Source: Nocardioides cavernae (GTDB lineage Bacteria > Actinomycetota > Actinomycetes > Propionibacteriales > Nocardioidaceae). Taken from it: a DNA stretch of 64,000 nt. Shown here in pieces: positions 53,688 through 61,439 of the stretch (the stretch's first letter is position 1; every line of letters begins with the position of its first letter). The stretch covers positions 372,001 to 436,000 of the forward strand of contig NZ_JAFBCA010000001.1 of the NCBI RefSeq assembly GCF_016907475.1, written 5' to 3'. The position numbers were made by a program, and so were the translations under genes. Below the pieces are notes generated by a model. The model was not told the DNA's origin and searched no databases. It was given only the letters and a program-made list of their open reading frames with translations.

Positions 53688-54469
53688 GGCGCAAAGCCTC
53701 CATCTGCGTGGATCACCGAGCCGTTGACGACTGAATCGCGGCCGCAGCAGTAAGCCACCGCGGACGCTACCTCCTCAGGGTCAAGAACTCGCCCCAACAG
53801 CTGGTTGGCCGCGAAAGCTTGAACGTCGGTCATGCCGTACAGGCGAGCGGTGGCTGCAAGCATCTCGGTTGCCGTGGAGCCGGGCGAGACCACGCAGGCC
53901 GTGGCACCGGTGCCAACGAGGTCAGCTGCCAACCCCTTCACCAACCCGACAACGGCGTGCTTGGACGCGCTGTAGGCGGCCAGTCGGTGAAGTCCGAAGG
54001 TGCCCGCGGCGGAGGCGACAGCGACGAACCTCGCCGTCCCCGCGCTCGGGCCGTCCAACATCACGGGAACCGCCGCCCGCGCCGTATTCCACACGCCTTG
54101 CACGTTCACGTCCCACAGGTGACGCACCACGCGATCATCGGTCTCCCACAACGGGGCACCACCGGCAATCACGCCTGCCGCGGCGACGGCGGCATCGAGT
54201 CGTCCCCACCGCTCGACGGCGACCTCTACTGCCCGTGAAAGAGCGGCGAGATCACGGACGTCCGCAACGAAGGCCACCGCCGCACCGCTGCTGTCCGAGA
54301 TCACACGGTCGAGGTCGTCTCGCGAAGCGAGTGCATACGACACCTCACTGTTCTCGCCAGCGCATGAGTCGACAGCGACCACCCGGTGACCCTCTGCGAC
54401 CAGACGGCGCACGGTGGCGGCGCCGATCCCACGAGCAGCGCCAGTGACCAGGATGACCCTCGGGGCCAT
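53684..54469 (-). CDS. mycofactocin-system SDR between mftE and mftF
   Basis: A 261-residue SDR starting at an ATG overlapping the mftE stop by one base. TGAARGIGAATV is at the N-terminus, AAAG replaces NAAG near residue 97, and YSASK gives Tyr/Lys about 155/159. It belongs to the SDR subfamily found inside mft clusters rather than to the GQGR type of the four SDRs at 837-7018. It may recycle or use the cofactor as a redox partner. Its location in the middle of the biosynthetic operon argues for a function tied to mycofactocin itself. Confidence 0.85.
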   Translation of the reverse strand: MAPRVILVTGAARGIGAATVRRLVAEGHRVVAVDSCAGENSEVSYALASRDDLDRVISDSSGAAVAFVADVRDLAALSRAVEVAVERWGRLDAAVAAAGVIAGGAPLWETDDRVVRHLWDVNVQGVWNTARAAVPVMLDGPSAGTARFVAVASAAGTFGLHRLAAYSASKHAVVGLVKGLAADLVGTGATACVVSPGSTATEMLAATARLYGMTDVQAFAANQLLGRVLDPEEVASAVAYCCGRDSVVNGSVIHADGGFAP

Positions 54470-55173
54470 CAACTCGCGCCAGTCTTGTCCAGCGACCGAA
54501 TCAAGGCTCGGCTGATTTCATCCACCATGCCGTTCAGAATGGCGTGTCCCTCTTCGGCGGTGGCTCCGGCAGGATCTCCGAGAACCCCGTTGGGGGAGAC
54601 CGCCCGGACTCCGCCTGACCGCATCAACGGCATCAGCTCGTGCAGCGTTCCCGTGTTGCCAACTGCGGCGTGTTCGATCCGCACATCCCACGGTTTCAGA
54701 TGCAGCATCAGCGAGGTCTCCGTGCGCCCGGCGTGAAGATCGAACGCCTCGGTCCGGCACGGCATCCAGGAGACGGTGTGGCCTTCCTCCGTCAACTGGT
54801 CCACCGCAGGACCGACGGACCCCACGTTGCCTCCGTGAGCGTTGATGAAGACGACTTGGTCGGCCCAGTTGCTCATTGACCTGCCGAGCTCGATCAACAC
54901 GTGCCGCAGCACGTTGATTCCGATCGAGCTCGTGCCCGCGAAGCTCTGGTGCTCACCGCTCGCCCCGTAGCAAACGGCGGGAGCCACCATCACCGTGTGG
55001 CCCGCGTCGCGCAGCCGCTGAGCCGCACCAGTTGCGACACTGGTGGCGATCACGGTGTCCGTGTCGAGCGGGAGGTGCGGGCCATGCTGTTCGATCGATC
55101 CCACGGGCACCAGTACGACCGCATTGGCCGGGACGGTCGTGGTCGCGGCGCTGCTCAGCTGAAAGCGGTACAT
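54469..55173 (-). CDS. mftE: mycofactocin precursor peptide peptidase MftE
   Basis: A 234-residue creatininase-family protein. Metal-binding motifs are VPVGSIEQHGPHLPLDTDT (Glu, His, Asp) and INAHGGNVG. MftE cleaves the modified MftA peptide after its C-terminal Val-Tyr has been cyclised, releasing AHDP (family knowledge). It follows mftD after an 11-base gap and precedes the embedded SDR, as expected for the pathway order. Confidence 0.93.
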   Translation of the reverse strand: MYRFQLSSAATTTVPANAVVLVPVGSIEQHGPHLPLDTDTVIATSVATGAAQRLRDAGHTVMVAPAVCYGASGEHQSFAGTSSIGINVLRHVLIELGRSMSNWADQVVFINAHGGNVGSVGPAVDQLTEEGHTVSWMPCRTEAFDLHAGRTETSLMLHLKPWDVRIEHAAVGNTGTLHELMPLMRSGGVRAVSPNGVLGDPAGATAEEGHAILNGMVDEISRALIRSLDKTGAS

Positions 55174-55184
55174 CAGTCCGATAC

Positions 55185-56426
55185 CTAGGGTGCGACGCTG
55201 GCATCCGCGACCGCGCCGAGGGCACGATCGAAGTCCGCCGGTACGAGCAGGTGCGCGTGACGCAGCTCGGTTGTCGAGCTCAAGGCCAGCCCGCGCAGCG
55301 CACTGTCGATTCCGCCGGACATGACGTCGAGGACGTTCTCAACGCCGGCCTGACCGTTGGCGGCCAGTCCCCACAAGTAGGCACGGCCGATCAGCACTGC
55401 CTTCGCGCCAAGCGCGAGTGCCTTCACCACGTCGGACCCGCGGCGAACGCCACCGTCCATGACCACGTCGATCTGATGTCCGACGGTCTGGGCGATCGGG
55501 CGCACCATGCGAATGGCCGCGGGAGTGCCGTCCAAGTTGTTGCCCCCGTGGTTGGACACCGAGATTCCGTCAACGCCCACATCGACGGCGCGGCGTGCAT
55601 CGTCAATCCGGCAGACACCCTTCAGGACGAAGGGCGTCCCAGAGATCTGCTTCCATGTGTCCCGCATCCATGCCACGTCGTCCCACGTGGGGGGCGGGGT
55701 CGTCATCCACTCGTAGTAGGCACCGAAGAAGGTAGGAGCCTCGCCACCGGGAGGCGCGAGATTCGGGGCCGAGAGATCGGGAAGCTTGCCAGTCTGGCGG
55801 TACTGCTGGCCGAACTGCCACATCCATCTCGGCTTGGTCACCACCTTCGGAGCCAAGCGCACCATCGCCTTCAGATCCACCTTCTCCGGGATCTCTGGGC
55901 TACCCCAGTCGCGCCCCATGGAGAAGGACCAGTCGAGCGTGGCAATGAGGCCCTTCGAGCCGGCTTCGTGAGCCCGCTGCATTCGTTGCACCATCGTGTC
56001 CTGGTCGCCGGTCCAGTACATCTGGAAGAACGTCGTCGCCCCGGTGGCGGTGACATCCTCGACCGACTTGGAGGCGAAGTTCGACAAGCCCATGATGGTG
56101 TTGCGTGCCGCCGCGGCGCGCGCGACCGCCACCTCCCCATCCGGATGTACGGCTTGGACGCCGGTGGGGCTGAAGATGACCGGCAAGCCGATGTGCTGAC
56201 CGAAGACAGTCGTGTCCATCGTCCGAACTGGCTGCTGACCAACGACGTGCGGCGCGAGTCCGAGCTCCGCGAATGCCGCCTCGTTGTCCTCAACGCTCTG
56301 GCCTCGCTCGGATCCAGCCACGAGGGCCCCATAGACGGGCGCCGGAAGGCGCTTCCGTGCCCGCGCCTGCGCTACGGCGACCGACTCGAACCAAGGATTC
56401 TGCCTCCAGGGGTTCTCGAGCTTCAT
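55185..56426 (-). CDS. mftD: pre-mycofactocin synthase MftD
   Basis: A 413-residue FMN-dependent alpha-hydroxy-acid-dehydrogenase-like TIM barrel. The ATG at 56426 overlaps the mftC stop as ATGA. FSPTGVQAVHPDGEVAVARAA near residue 95 and the active-site SVSNHGGNNLDGTPAAI are recognisable, as is the flavin-phosphate region VVMDGGVRRGSDVVKAL. MftD oxidatively deaminates AHDP to premycofactocin, forming the redox-active alpha-keto amide. The NHGGNN version replaces the NHGGRQ of lactate oxidases. Confidence 0.93.
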   Translation of the reverse strand: MKLENPWRQNPWFESVAVAQARARKRLPAPVYGALVAGSERGQSVEDNEAAFAELGLAPHVVGQQPVRTMDTTVFGQHIGLPVIFSPTGVQAVHPDGEVAVARAAAARNTIMGLSNFASKSVEDVTATGATTFFQMYWTGDQDTMVQRMQRAHEAGSKGLIATLDWSFSMGRDWGSPEIPEKVDLKAMVRLAPKVVTKPRWMWQFGQQYRQTGKLPDLSAPNLAPPGGEAPTFFGAYYEWMTTPPPTWDDVAWMRDTWKQISGTPFVLKGVCRIDDARRAVDVGVDGISVSNHGGNNLDGTPAAIRMVRPIAQTVGHQIDVVMDGGVRRGSDVVKALALGAKAVLIGRAYLWGLAANGQAGVENVLDVMSGGIDSALRGLALSSTTELRHAHLLVPADFDRALGAVADASVAP

Positions 56427-57706
56427 GAGCAACAGCCGTTCGTGGAGTGGGATGTGGAGGAGGACTGATCGATGTCAGGGTTGAAGCCCGCCAGCGGACT
56501 TTCGGCGCAGGCGCTCACCGGAGGGCGCGTCATCAGCGTGAGCATCACGGGCTGGTTGCGGGTGGGGGCGGCCTTGGAGTGGTCCTGGCTGGCAGGAGGG
56601 ATCGTGCGCTCGCCGGCGAGCGCCTGCTCGCCGTAGCCCTGCACGCACTCGGGGTCGGGGCCGTCGAGTGGCAGGCCGGTGAAGAACTTGGCGGCCATGC
56701 ACCCGCCGCGGCACGAGTCGTAGAACGTGCACTTCGCGCAGGCGCCACCGGTCTGCGGCGAGCGGAGCTCCTGGAACAGCGGTGAGGTCTGCCAGACCGC
56801 CTTGAAGCCGCCGTCGGCCAGCAGGTTGCCGGCGTGGAACTGGTCGTGGATCGCGAATGGGCAGGCGTAGACGTCGCCGATCGGGTCGATCAGGCAGACC
56901 ACGCGGCCGGCCCCGCAGAGGTTGAGGCCCGGGAGTGCCTCGCCGAAAGCGGCGAGGTGGAAGAAGGAGTCGCCGGTCAGCACGCCGTCGCCCTTGGCCA
57001 TCAGCCAGTCGTAGAGCTCGCGCTGCTGGTGCGGCAGCGGGTGCAGCTCGTCCCAGACGTCAGCACCGCGGCCGCTCGGGCGAAGGCGGGTCAGCCGCAG
57101 GGTGGCCCCGAAGCGGTCCGCGAGGGCCTGAAAGTCGTCGAGCTGCCCGATGTTCTGCCGCGTGCAGACCACCGAAATCTTGGCGTCGGTGAAGCCAGCG
57201 TCCTGGAGGTTCTGCAGGGCGGTGAGCGCGGTGTCGTAGGACCCGGGGCCGCGTACGTAGTCGTTGACCTCGGCGGTGGCGCCGTCGAGGGAAATCTGCA
57301 CGTCGACGTAGCCGTTGCAGGCCGGAGAGGCGAGGAACGCCGCGCGCTCGGGGGTCAGTCGCACGCCGTTGGTGGAGAACTTCACGCCGACCTGGTGGTC
57401 GACCGCGTACTGCAGCAGATGCCAGAAGTCGGGGCGGATCGTCGGCTCGCCGCCGCCGATATTGACGTAGAAGACTTGCATCCGCTGGAGCTCGTCGATG
57501 ACGGCCTCACACTGCTCGGTGGTGAGCTCGCGGGGGTCGCGGCGGCCGCTGCTGGACAAGCAGTGCGCGCACTCGAGGTTGCAGGCGTAGGTGAGCTCCC
57601 AGGTCAGGCAGATCGGGGCGTCGAGGCCCAGCTCGAACTGCTCGACGAGCGAGCCGCCGCTGGGGCGCGGGGCCGGGGTGGCCGGCCGAATGGGGGTGAT
57701 GGTCAT
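56423..57706 (-). CDS. mftC: mycofactocin radical SAM maturase MftC
   Basis: A 427-residue radical SAM/SPASM protein, somewhat longer at its C-terminus than many MftC proteins. The SAM cluster motif is TYACNLECAHC (CxxxCxxC, about residue 41-48); GGGEP follows. The SPASM region carries NLCGAGRVVC, YACPF and CAKCTFYDSCRGGC for auxiliary Fe-S clusters. MftC decarboxylates and cyclises the C-terminal Val-Tyr of MftA, helped by MftB. The gene overlaps mftB (four bases) and mftD. Confidence 0.95.
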   Translation of the reverse strand: MTITPIRPATPAPRPSGGSLVEQFELGLDAPICLTWELTYACNLECAHCLSSSGRRDPRELTTEQCEAVIDELQRMQVFYVNIGGGEPTIRPDFWHLLQYAVDHQVGVKFSTNGVRLTPERAAFLASPACNGYVDVQISLDGATAEVNDYVRGPGSYDTALTALQNLQDAGFTDAKISVVCTRQNIGQLDDFQALADRFGATLRLTRLRPSGRGADVWDELHPLPHQQRELYDWLMAKGDGVLTGDSFFHLAAFGEALPGLNLCGAGRVVCLIDPIGDVYACPFAIHDQFHAGNLLADGGFKAVWQTSPLFQELRSPQTGGACAKCTFYDSCRGGCMAAKFFTGLPLDGPDPECVQGYGEQALAGERTIPPASQDHSKAAPTRNQPVMLTLMTRPPVSACAESPLAGFNPDIDQSSSTSHSTNGCCS

Positions 57707-57987
57707 TCGGACATCTCCTCGGCGCGGGGGCGGATCATGTCGGTTCTCGCGAGGCCCGCGAGTGCCTGGGCGTAGGCCGCGTGCTGGGCTTCAGGAACGC
57801 CCGATGCGACGAGAGCCGAGCGAACGTTGGGCTCCGTGTCCAGGGCCCGGACCACCGCCACCAGTTCTGGCCGCTTCAGGAACGTCAGCTTCCGGTTCCC
57901 GAAGTGGTAGGCCAGAGCGCCAAACGGCTCCGGCCGTAGTGCGACCGAGGGCGACAGGGCCCACGGCTCGTCCAGCATCGAGTCCAC
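57703..57987 (-). CDS. mftB: mycofactocin RRE-type chaperone MftB
   Basis: A 94-residue protein from a GTG at 57987 with GGGGCGG upstream; an ATG at 57978 is the alternative. ALRPEPFGALAYHFGNRKLTFLK is the conserved MftB N-terminus, consistent with a PqqD-like peptide-binding fold. It presents MftA to MftC. It is 16 bases after mftA and overlaps mftC. Confidence 0.92.
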   Translation of the reverse strand: MDSMLDEPWALSPSVALRPEPFGALAYHFGNRKLTFLKRPELVAVVRALDTEPNVRSALVASGVPEAQHAAYAQALAGLARTDMIRPRAEEMSE

Positions 57988-58003
57988 TTGTCCGCCCCGC
58001 GGT

Positions 58004-58105
58004 TTAGTAGACGCCGCACATGCCGTCGATGGATACCTCTTCGATGAGGTCCTCGGCGACGAGTTCGTCCTGACGGTCGGTCTGCTCGAGCTGCTGCTTG
58101 TTCAC
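58004..58105 (-). CDS. mftA: mycofactocin precursor peptide MftA
   Basis: A 33-residue peptide read from the GTG at 58105, with AGGAG seven bases upstream. It is acidic in the middle and ends IDGMCGVY, the invariant C-terminus of MftA; the last Val-Tyr becomes the cofactor core. It is the first gene of the mft operon, immediately before mftB. Its small size makes it easy to miss in automated calls. Confidence 0.95.
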   Translation of the reverse strand: MNKQQLEQTDRQDELVAEDLIEEVSIDGMCGVY

Positions 58106-58143
58106 TGTCTCGCTCCTGTCTTCAACGTTGTGGTTCGCGACAC

Positions 58144-58168
58144 AATAATGGCATTGACTGCCTTTATT
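58144..58168. promoter_or_regulatory. probable MftR operator
   Basis: AATAATGGCA (58144-58153) and TGCCTTTATT (58159-58168) form 10-base arms, 9 of 10 complementary, around five bases. The site lies in the mftA/mftR divergent gap and is AT-rich against a GC-rich background. It is unrelated to the 28-base palindromes. Confidence 0.7.
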
Positions 58169-58229
58169 CAAGACCTTCTTCGTCGCATGCAGGTAGGCGG
58201 CTGTAGCCGCCGCGATAGGTTGCGTAGTC

Positions 58230-58835
58230 GTGACGAAGTCGACGACGCGTCCTGCGGGCCGCGGGAGGCCCATTGTCACGTCGCACGCAGAGATCGAGCG
58301 CCGCGCTTTCGAGCTCTTCGGCGAACGTGGCTTCGCCGGAACGACCATGGCCGACATCGCGCGCGAGGTCGGCGTGGGAACGCGCACCTTGTTCCGGTAC
58401 TACCCGTCGAAGAACGACATCCCCTGGGGCCAGTTCGACCAGACGCTGATCCACTTCCGACGCCTTCTGACGTCGCAGTCCGAGGTGATACCAGTCCACG
58501 AAGCAGTGCACCGGGCGGTTGTGGAGTTCAACAGGTTCCCTGCTGACTCTCAGCCATCTCACCGCGATCGCATGCGGCTCATACTGAGGACTCCCGAGCT
58601 CCAAGCGCACTCGGTCTTGAAGTACGCCGAATGGCGCATCGTCATCGCTGACTACGTAGCGTTGCGGCTGGGCCAGGACCCGGGAGGCTGGCTGCCGCTC
58701 GCGGCCGGACATGTCTCGCTAGCACTCGCTCTGACTGCCTACGAGCGATGGCTGGACGATCCCGACGCCGACATCGTCGACGCCGTGGAGCAGTCGATGG
58801 CCTCGTTGAAGGACTACCTCCAGGCTGCCTCCTGA
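58230..58835 (+). CDS. mftR: TetR-family regulator MftR
   Basis: A 201-residue protein from a GTG at 58230. The N-terminal helix-turn-helix reads SHAEIERRAFELFGERGFAG, TTMADIAREVGVGTRTLFRYY, as in mycofactocin-system TetR regulators, which respond to long-chain acyl-CoAs in mycobacteria. It diverges from mftA and an inverted repeat occupies the gap at 58144-58168, so it should regulate the mft operon and itself. Confidence 0.92.
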   Translation: MTKSTTRPAGRGRPIVTSHAEIERRAFELFGERGFAGTTMADIAREVGVGTRTLFRYYPSKNDIPWGQFDQTLIHFRRLLTSQSEVIPVHEAVHRAVVEFNRFPADSQPSHRDRMRLILRTPELQAHSVLKYAEWRIVIADYVALRLGQDPGGWLPLAAGHVSLALALTAYERWLDDPDADIVDAVEQSMASLKDYLQAAS

Positions 58836-58996
58836 CCGCTTTAGACGCTCAACCAAGCATCGACTCACGACCGCTGTGCGATCGCGACGCGTCTTGGGGC
58901 CTCCGACGTCCGTTCGGCCGGTAGCCGCGGAACCGCCAGACGTCCTGTCCGTCTCCTCGCGCAGACTCATCTTGGGGCCGCATTGGGGCCACACGC

Positions 58997-59026
58997 CTAC
59001 CTCGATCTACCTCGATCTACCTCGAT
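58997..59026. repeat. three tandem copies of CTACCTCGAT
   Basis: Three perfect 10-base copies lie 65 bases before the tRNA-Arg fragment. No gene covers them. Short iterated repeats beside an attachment site can bind integrase accessory proteins, but that is only a possibility here. Confidence 0.8.
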
Positions 59027-59090
59027 CGGCTCGGAGGAATCACATGCATCACGCTCATCTCAGCGGTTCTACGCTCACGACCAGGACTGG

Positions 59091-59143
59091 ACCATCTGAC
59101 TACGGATCAGAAGGTTTGGGGTTCGAATCCCTACAGGCGCGCA
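59091..59143 (+). pseudogene. 3' fragment of tRNA-Arg(ACG), likely attachment site
   Basis: The anticodon stem TCTGA/TCAGA encloses loop CTACGGA with anticodon ACG; a variable loop, a complete T-arm with TTCGAAT, and the 3' acceptor strand CAGGCGC plus G follow in correct spacing. The 5' acceptor strand (GCGCCTG would be needed) and D-arm are absent upstream. An intact tRNA cannot form, so this is the duplicated 3' end that integration at tRNA genes leaves behind. The intact gene should lie at the other end of the element, outside this window. Confidence 0.85.
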
Positions 59144-59154
59144 GCGAGGTTCAG

Positions 59155-59199
59155 CGAGAAAGACCCACCGGAACGCATCATCCCGGTGGGTCTTTTCTC
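59155..59199 (+). terminator. strong terminator after the tRNA-Arg fragment
   Basis: A 12-base perfect stem (59160-59171 with 59183-59194), extendable by GAGA/TCTC, ends in TTTT. It is the only hairpin in the window with a clear T-run and probably is the tRNA-Arg gene's own terminator, carried with the 3' fragment. Confidence 0.85.
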
Positions 59200-59413
59200 G
59201 TTGACGCCGAGCAAGCGCCTGCTCGCGAGCGCAGCGAGCGGGACCAGGCGCGCAGATCAGATCGACACAGAGCAAGCAAGCACCCGTGGGTAAAATCTTC
59301 GGCAAAGTAAAGAACCGTCCACGGTGCGGCCACGGTGGTTGAAAACGCCCGTACCGACCTGATCGCCGTCCCTAGCGTCCTCTCATCGGCTCCCATTCGG
59401 AGGAGCTGCTGAC

Positions 59414-59962
59414 ATGAAGCGGGATATCGGCATGAACACCATGATCAAGGGCTCCATCGCCGGCGCGACCGGCATCGCGCTGCTGATGGGCGGCTTCGGC
59501 ACCTACGCGCTGTGGAGCGACAGCGAGGACCTGGCCGCCCACGGCGTCCAGTCCGGCGAGCTCGACATCGCCACCTCTGCCGGGGTCTACGACGACGCCA
59601 ACTCGGCGGCGGCCAACGACTGGACCGCCACGGACAAGATGGTGCCGGGCGACAAGGTCACCTACACCCAGACCTTCACCGTCAAGGGCTCCGGCAAGAA
59701 CCTCAAGGGCACGATCGCCTACGTCAAGCCGGCGCTGGCCACCACCTTCACCGGGCTGACCCAGACCGTCGACATCACCTCCAGCACCACCGACATCACG
59801 GCGGGGAGCACGGCGGGCACCTTCACCTTCGCCCAGCCCTTCGGCACCGCGACGCTGACCGCCAAGGTGACCTACACCCTGCCGGCCGGCACGGCCAACC
59901 AGGTCGACCAGAACAAGGCCGCCACGCTGCCGGCCGCCGCGTTCACCATCAGCCAGGGCTGA
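59414..59962 (+). CDS. SipW-dependent TasA/CalY-like exported protein
   Basis: A 182-residue protein from the ATG after GGAGGAGCTGCTGAC. The unusual N-terminal signal (IALLMGGFGTYALWSDSED) matches the alternate-type signal peptide of camelysin/TasA-like proteins cut by SipW signal peptidases. The rest is beta-rich and Thr-rich, with a two-domain look. It heads a three-gene cassette with a second exported protein and a SipW-like peptidase, suggesting a surface-fibre or matrix function. Confidence 0.85.
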   Translation: MKRDIGMNTMIKGSIAGATGIALLMGGFGTYALWSDSEDLAAHGVQSGELDIATSAGVYDDANSAAANDWTATDKMVPGDKVTYTQTFTVKGSGKNLKGTIAYVKPALATTFTGLTQTVDITSSTTDITAGSTAGTFTFAQPFGTATLTAKVTYTLPAGTANQVDQNKAATLPAAAFTISQG

Positions 59963-59982
59963 CCCGCACCCCTCACCTGCTC

Positions 59983-60816
59983 ATGTCGCCTCGGACCCTG
60001 CTCCTCGCCGCCGTGGTCGGCGTCCTCCTCATCGGGGGCGCCACCACGGGAGGGACGCACGCCTCGTGGGTGAGCCGGGCGAACCTCCAGACCGCCGGCG
60101 TCTCCTCGGCGACCATGGGGCTGGGAGCGACGGCGTCCCCGACCACCCTCGAGGTCGAGCGTGGCTCGACCGAGTCGACGCGGGTGACGGTGACCGACAC
60201 CTCGAGCACCGCGGCGAGGAACCTGCGGCAGCGGGCCACGCCCACCCTCACGGGGTCCCTGCCCACCGGCATCACCGCGAGCCTCACCACCGCCACGGCG
60301 AACGGGTGCACCGCCACCGCCCAGGGAGCGGTCGACCTGGCACCGGGCGGCTCCTTCACGACGTGCGTGACCGTCTCCGCGTCCGCCTCGACGACCGCGA
60401 CGAGCGCCACCGTCCGGCTCAGCTACTCGGGCGCCCAGGTGCGCGGGACCACGGTCGCCGGCTGGACCACCGCCGCGCAGACCGTGACGGTGCCGGTGAC
60501 GATCGTCGTCACCGAACCGGTCCTCGACTGCAGCCCCGGCAACGCGAACGGGCAGGGCAGCTACACCTTCTCGTGGTCCGCGATCACCGGCGCCACCGCC
60601 TACCGGTTCTACCGGGCCACCACGCAGAACGGCACCTACAGCCTCGCCGGCACCGTGCCCGGCAGCCAGACGCAGGTCTCGACCACCCTCGACCGAGGCG
60701 AGTCGGGCTTCGTCCGCGTCACCGCCGTCGTCGGCGGCACCGAGAGCGCCCGCAGCAACGCCATCCGGCTGCAGCGCGGCAACGGCGCTCCCACCTGCAC
60801 GGAGTACGCCTCGTGA
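59983..60816 (+). CDS. exported Thr-rich protein of the SipW cassette
   Basis: A 277-residue protein with a hydrophobic N-terminus ending GGTHASWVSRANL, an alternate-type signal resembling that of its neighbour. The middle is Ser/Thr-rich and beta-strand-like; the C-terminal part (about 190-265) reads like a fibronectin-type III domain (TFSWSAITGATAYRFYRAT). It ends in a Cys-containing tail. It overlaps the sipW start as GTGA. Probably a secreted or surface protein exported with the TasA-like one. Confidence 0.75.
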   Translation: MSPRTLLLAAVVGVLLIGGATTGGTHASWVSRANLQTAGVSSATMGLGATASPTTLEVERGSTESTRVTVTDTSSTAARNLRQRATPTLTGSLPTGITASLTTATANGCTATAQGAVDLAPGGSFTTCVTVSASASTTATSATVRLSYSGAQVRGTTVAGWTTAAQTVTVPVTIVVTEPVLDCSPGNANGQGSYTFSWSAITGATAYRFYRATTQNGTYSLAGTVPGSQTQVSTTLDRGESGFVRVTAVVGGTESARSNAIRLQRGNGAPTCTEYAS

Positions 60817-61439
60817 GCGGCGTCGGGCGCCTCGCCGCCAAGACCATCAGCTGGGCGCTGCTCGCGATCGTGGTCGGCGCGGGCCTGGCGCTGATCGTGG
60901 TGCCGAAGGCCACGGGGGGCAAGCCGTTGACGGTGCTGAGCGGATCGATGGTCCCGACCTACGACCCCGGCGACGTGGTGATCGTCCGCGACGCCGACAC
61001 GCGGCACCTCGAGGTCGGCCAGGTCATCACCTTCCAGCCGACCTCCGACGACCCCCGGCTCACCACCCACCGGGTGATCGGGGTGACCTACGGCTCCGAG
61101 GGCACGCGCTACATCACGCAGGGTGACGCCAACGACGCTCCCGACCCCGACCCGGTGCGACCGGCCCAGGTCCAGGGCGAGGTGTGGTACTCGGTGCCCC
61201 TCGTCGGCTACGTCTCGGTCTGGATGGCCACCGGACCGCTCGGACAGCTCGTGAACTGGTTCGCGTTCGGCCTCATCGCCTACAGCGTCGTGCAGATCGG
61301 CCGCGGACTCCGGCAGCACCACCGGCGCTCCGCGGACCAGCGCGTGCCCGCCGCCGACCACCACGAGCGTGCCGAGCGATCGGATGGCCCTCACGAGGGC
61401 CGGAGGACCGTCCCGCGCCAGCGCGCGACCCCGAGGTAG
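60813..61439 (+). CDS. SipW-type signal peptidase I
   Basis: A 208-residue protein from a GTG at 60813. One N-terminal membrane segment leads to the catalytic Ser in VLSGSMVPTYDPGD; the base is His (TTHRVIG) with Asp in GDANDAPD, the ER/archaeal type shown by SipW rather than the Ser-Lys type. A second membrane segment (LVNWFAFGLIAYSVVQI) follows, then a basic tail. It should process the two exported proteins upstream. Its end overlaps the convergent membrane-protein gene. Confidence 0.88.
   Translation: MSGVGRLAAKTISWALLAIVVGAGLALIVVPKATGGKPLTVLSGSMVPTYDPGDVVIVRDADTRHLEVGQVITFQPTSDDPRLTTHRVIGVTYGSEGTRYITQGDANDAPDPDPVRPAQVQGEVWYSVPLVGYVSVWMATGPLGQLVNWFAFGLIAYSVVQIGRGLRQHHRRSADQRVPAADHHERAERSDGPHEGRRTVPRQRATPR

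Larger units (their letters stand above)
58836..59413. other. 578-base gene-poor junction region
   Basis: Between mftR and the export cassette I find no credible gene. It contains a three-copy 10-base repeat (58997-59026), a tRNA-Arg 3' fragment (59091-59143) and a strong terminator (59155-59199), followed by about 200 bases leading to the next gene's ribosome-binding site. The mix of repeat, tRNA scar and change of gene content marks it as a likely integration boundary. Confidence 0.7.

Noticed and set aside
59069..59143. A complete tRNA-Arg gene
   Set aside because: The seven bases where the 5' acceptor strand should be do not pair with the 3' strand, and no D-arm can be drawn.
59075..59305. 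A minus-strand reading frame with GIRTPNLLIRSQ
   Set aside because: That phrase is the antisense translation of a tRNA gene, a common false gene call.
58876..59310. A 144-residue plus-strand reading frame across the tRNA fragment
   Set aside because: It runs through the tRNA fragment and its terminator and resembles no protein; it is a chance frame.
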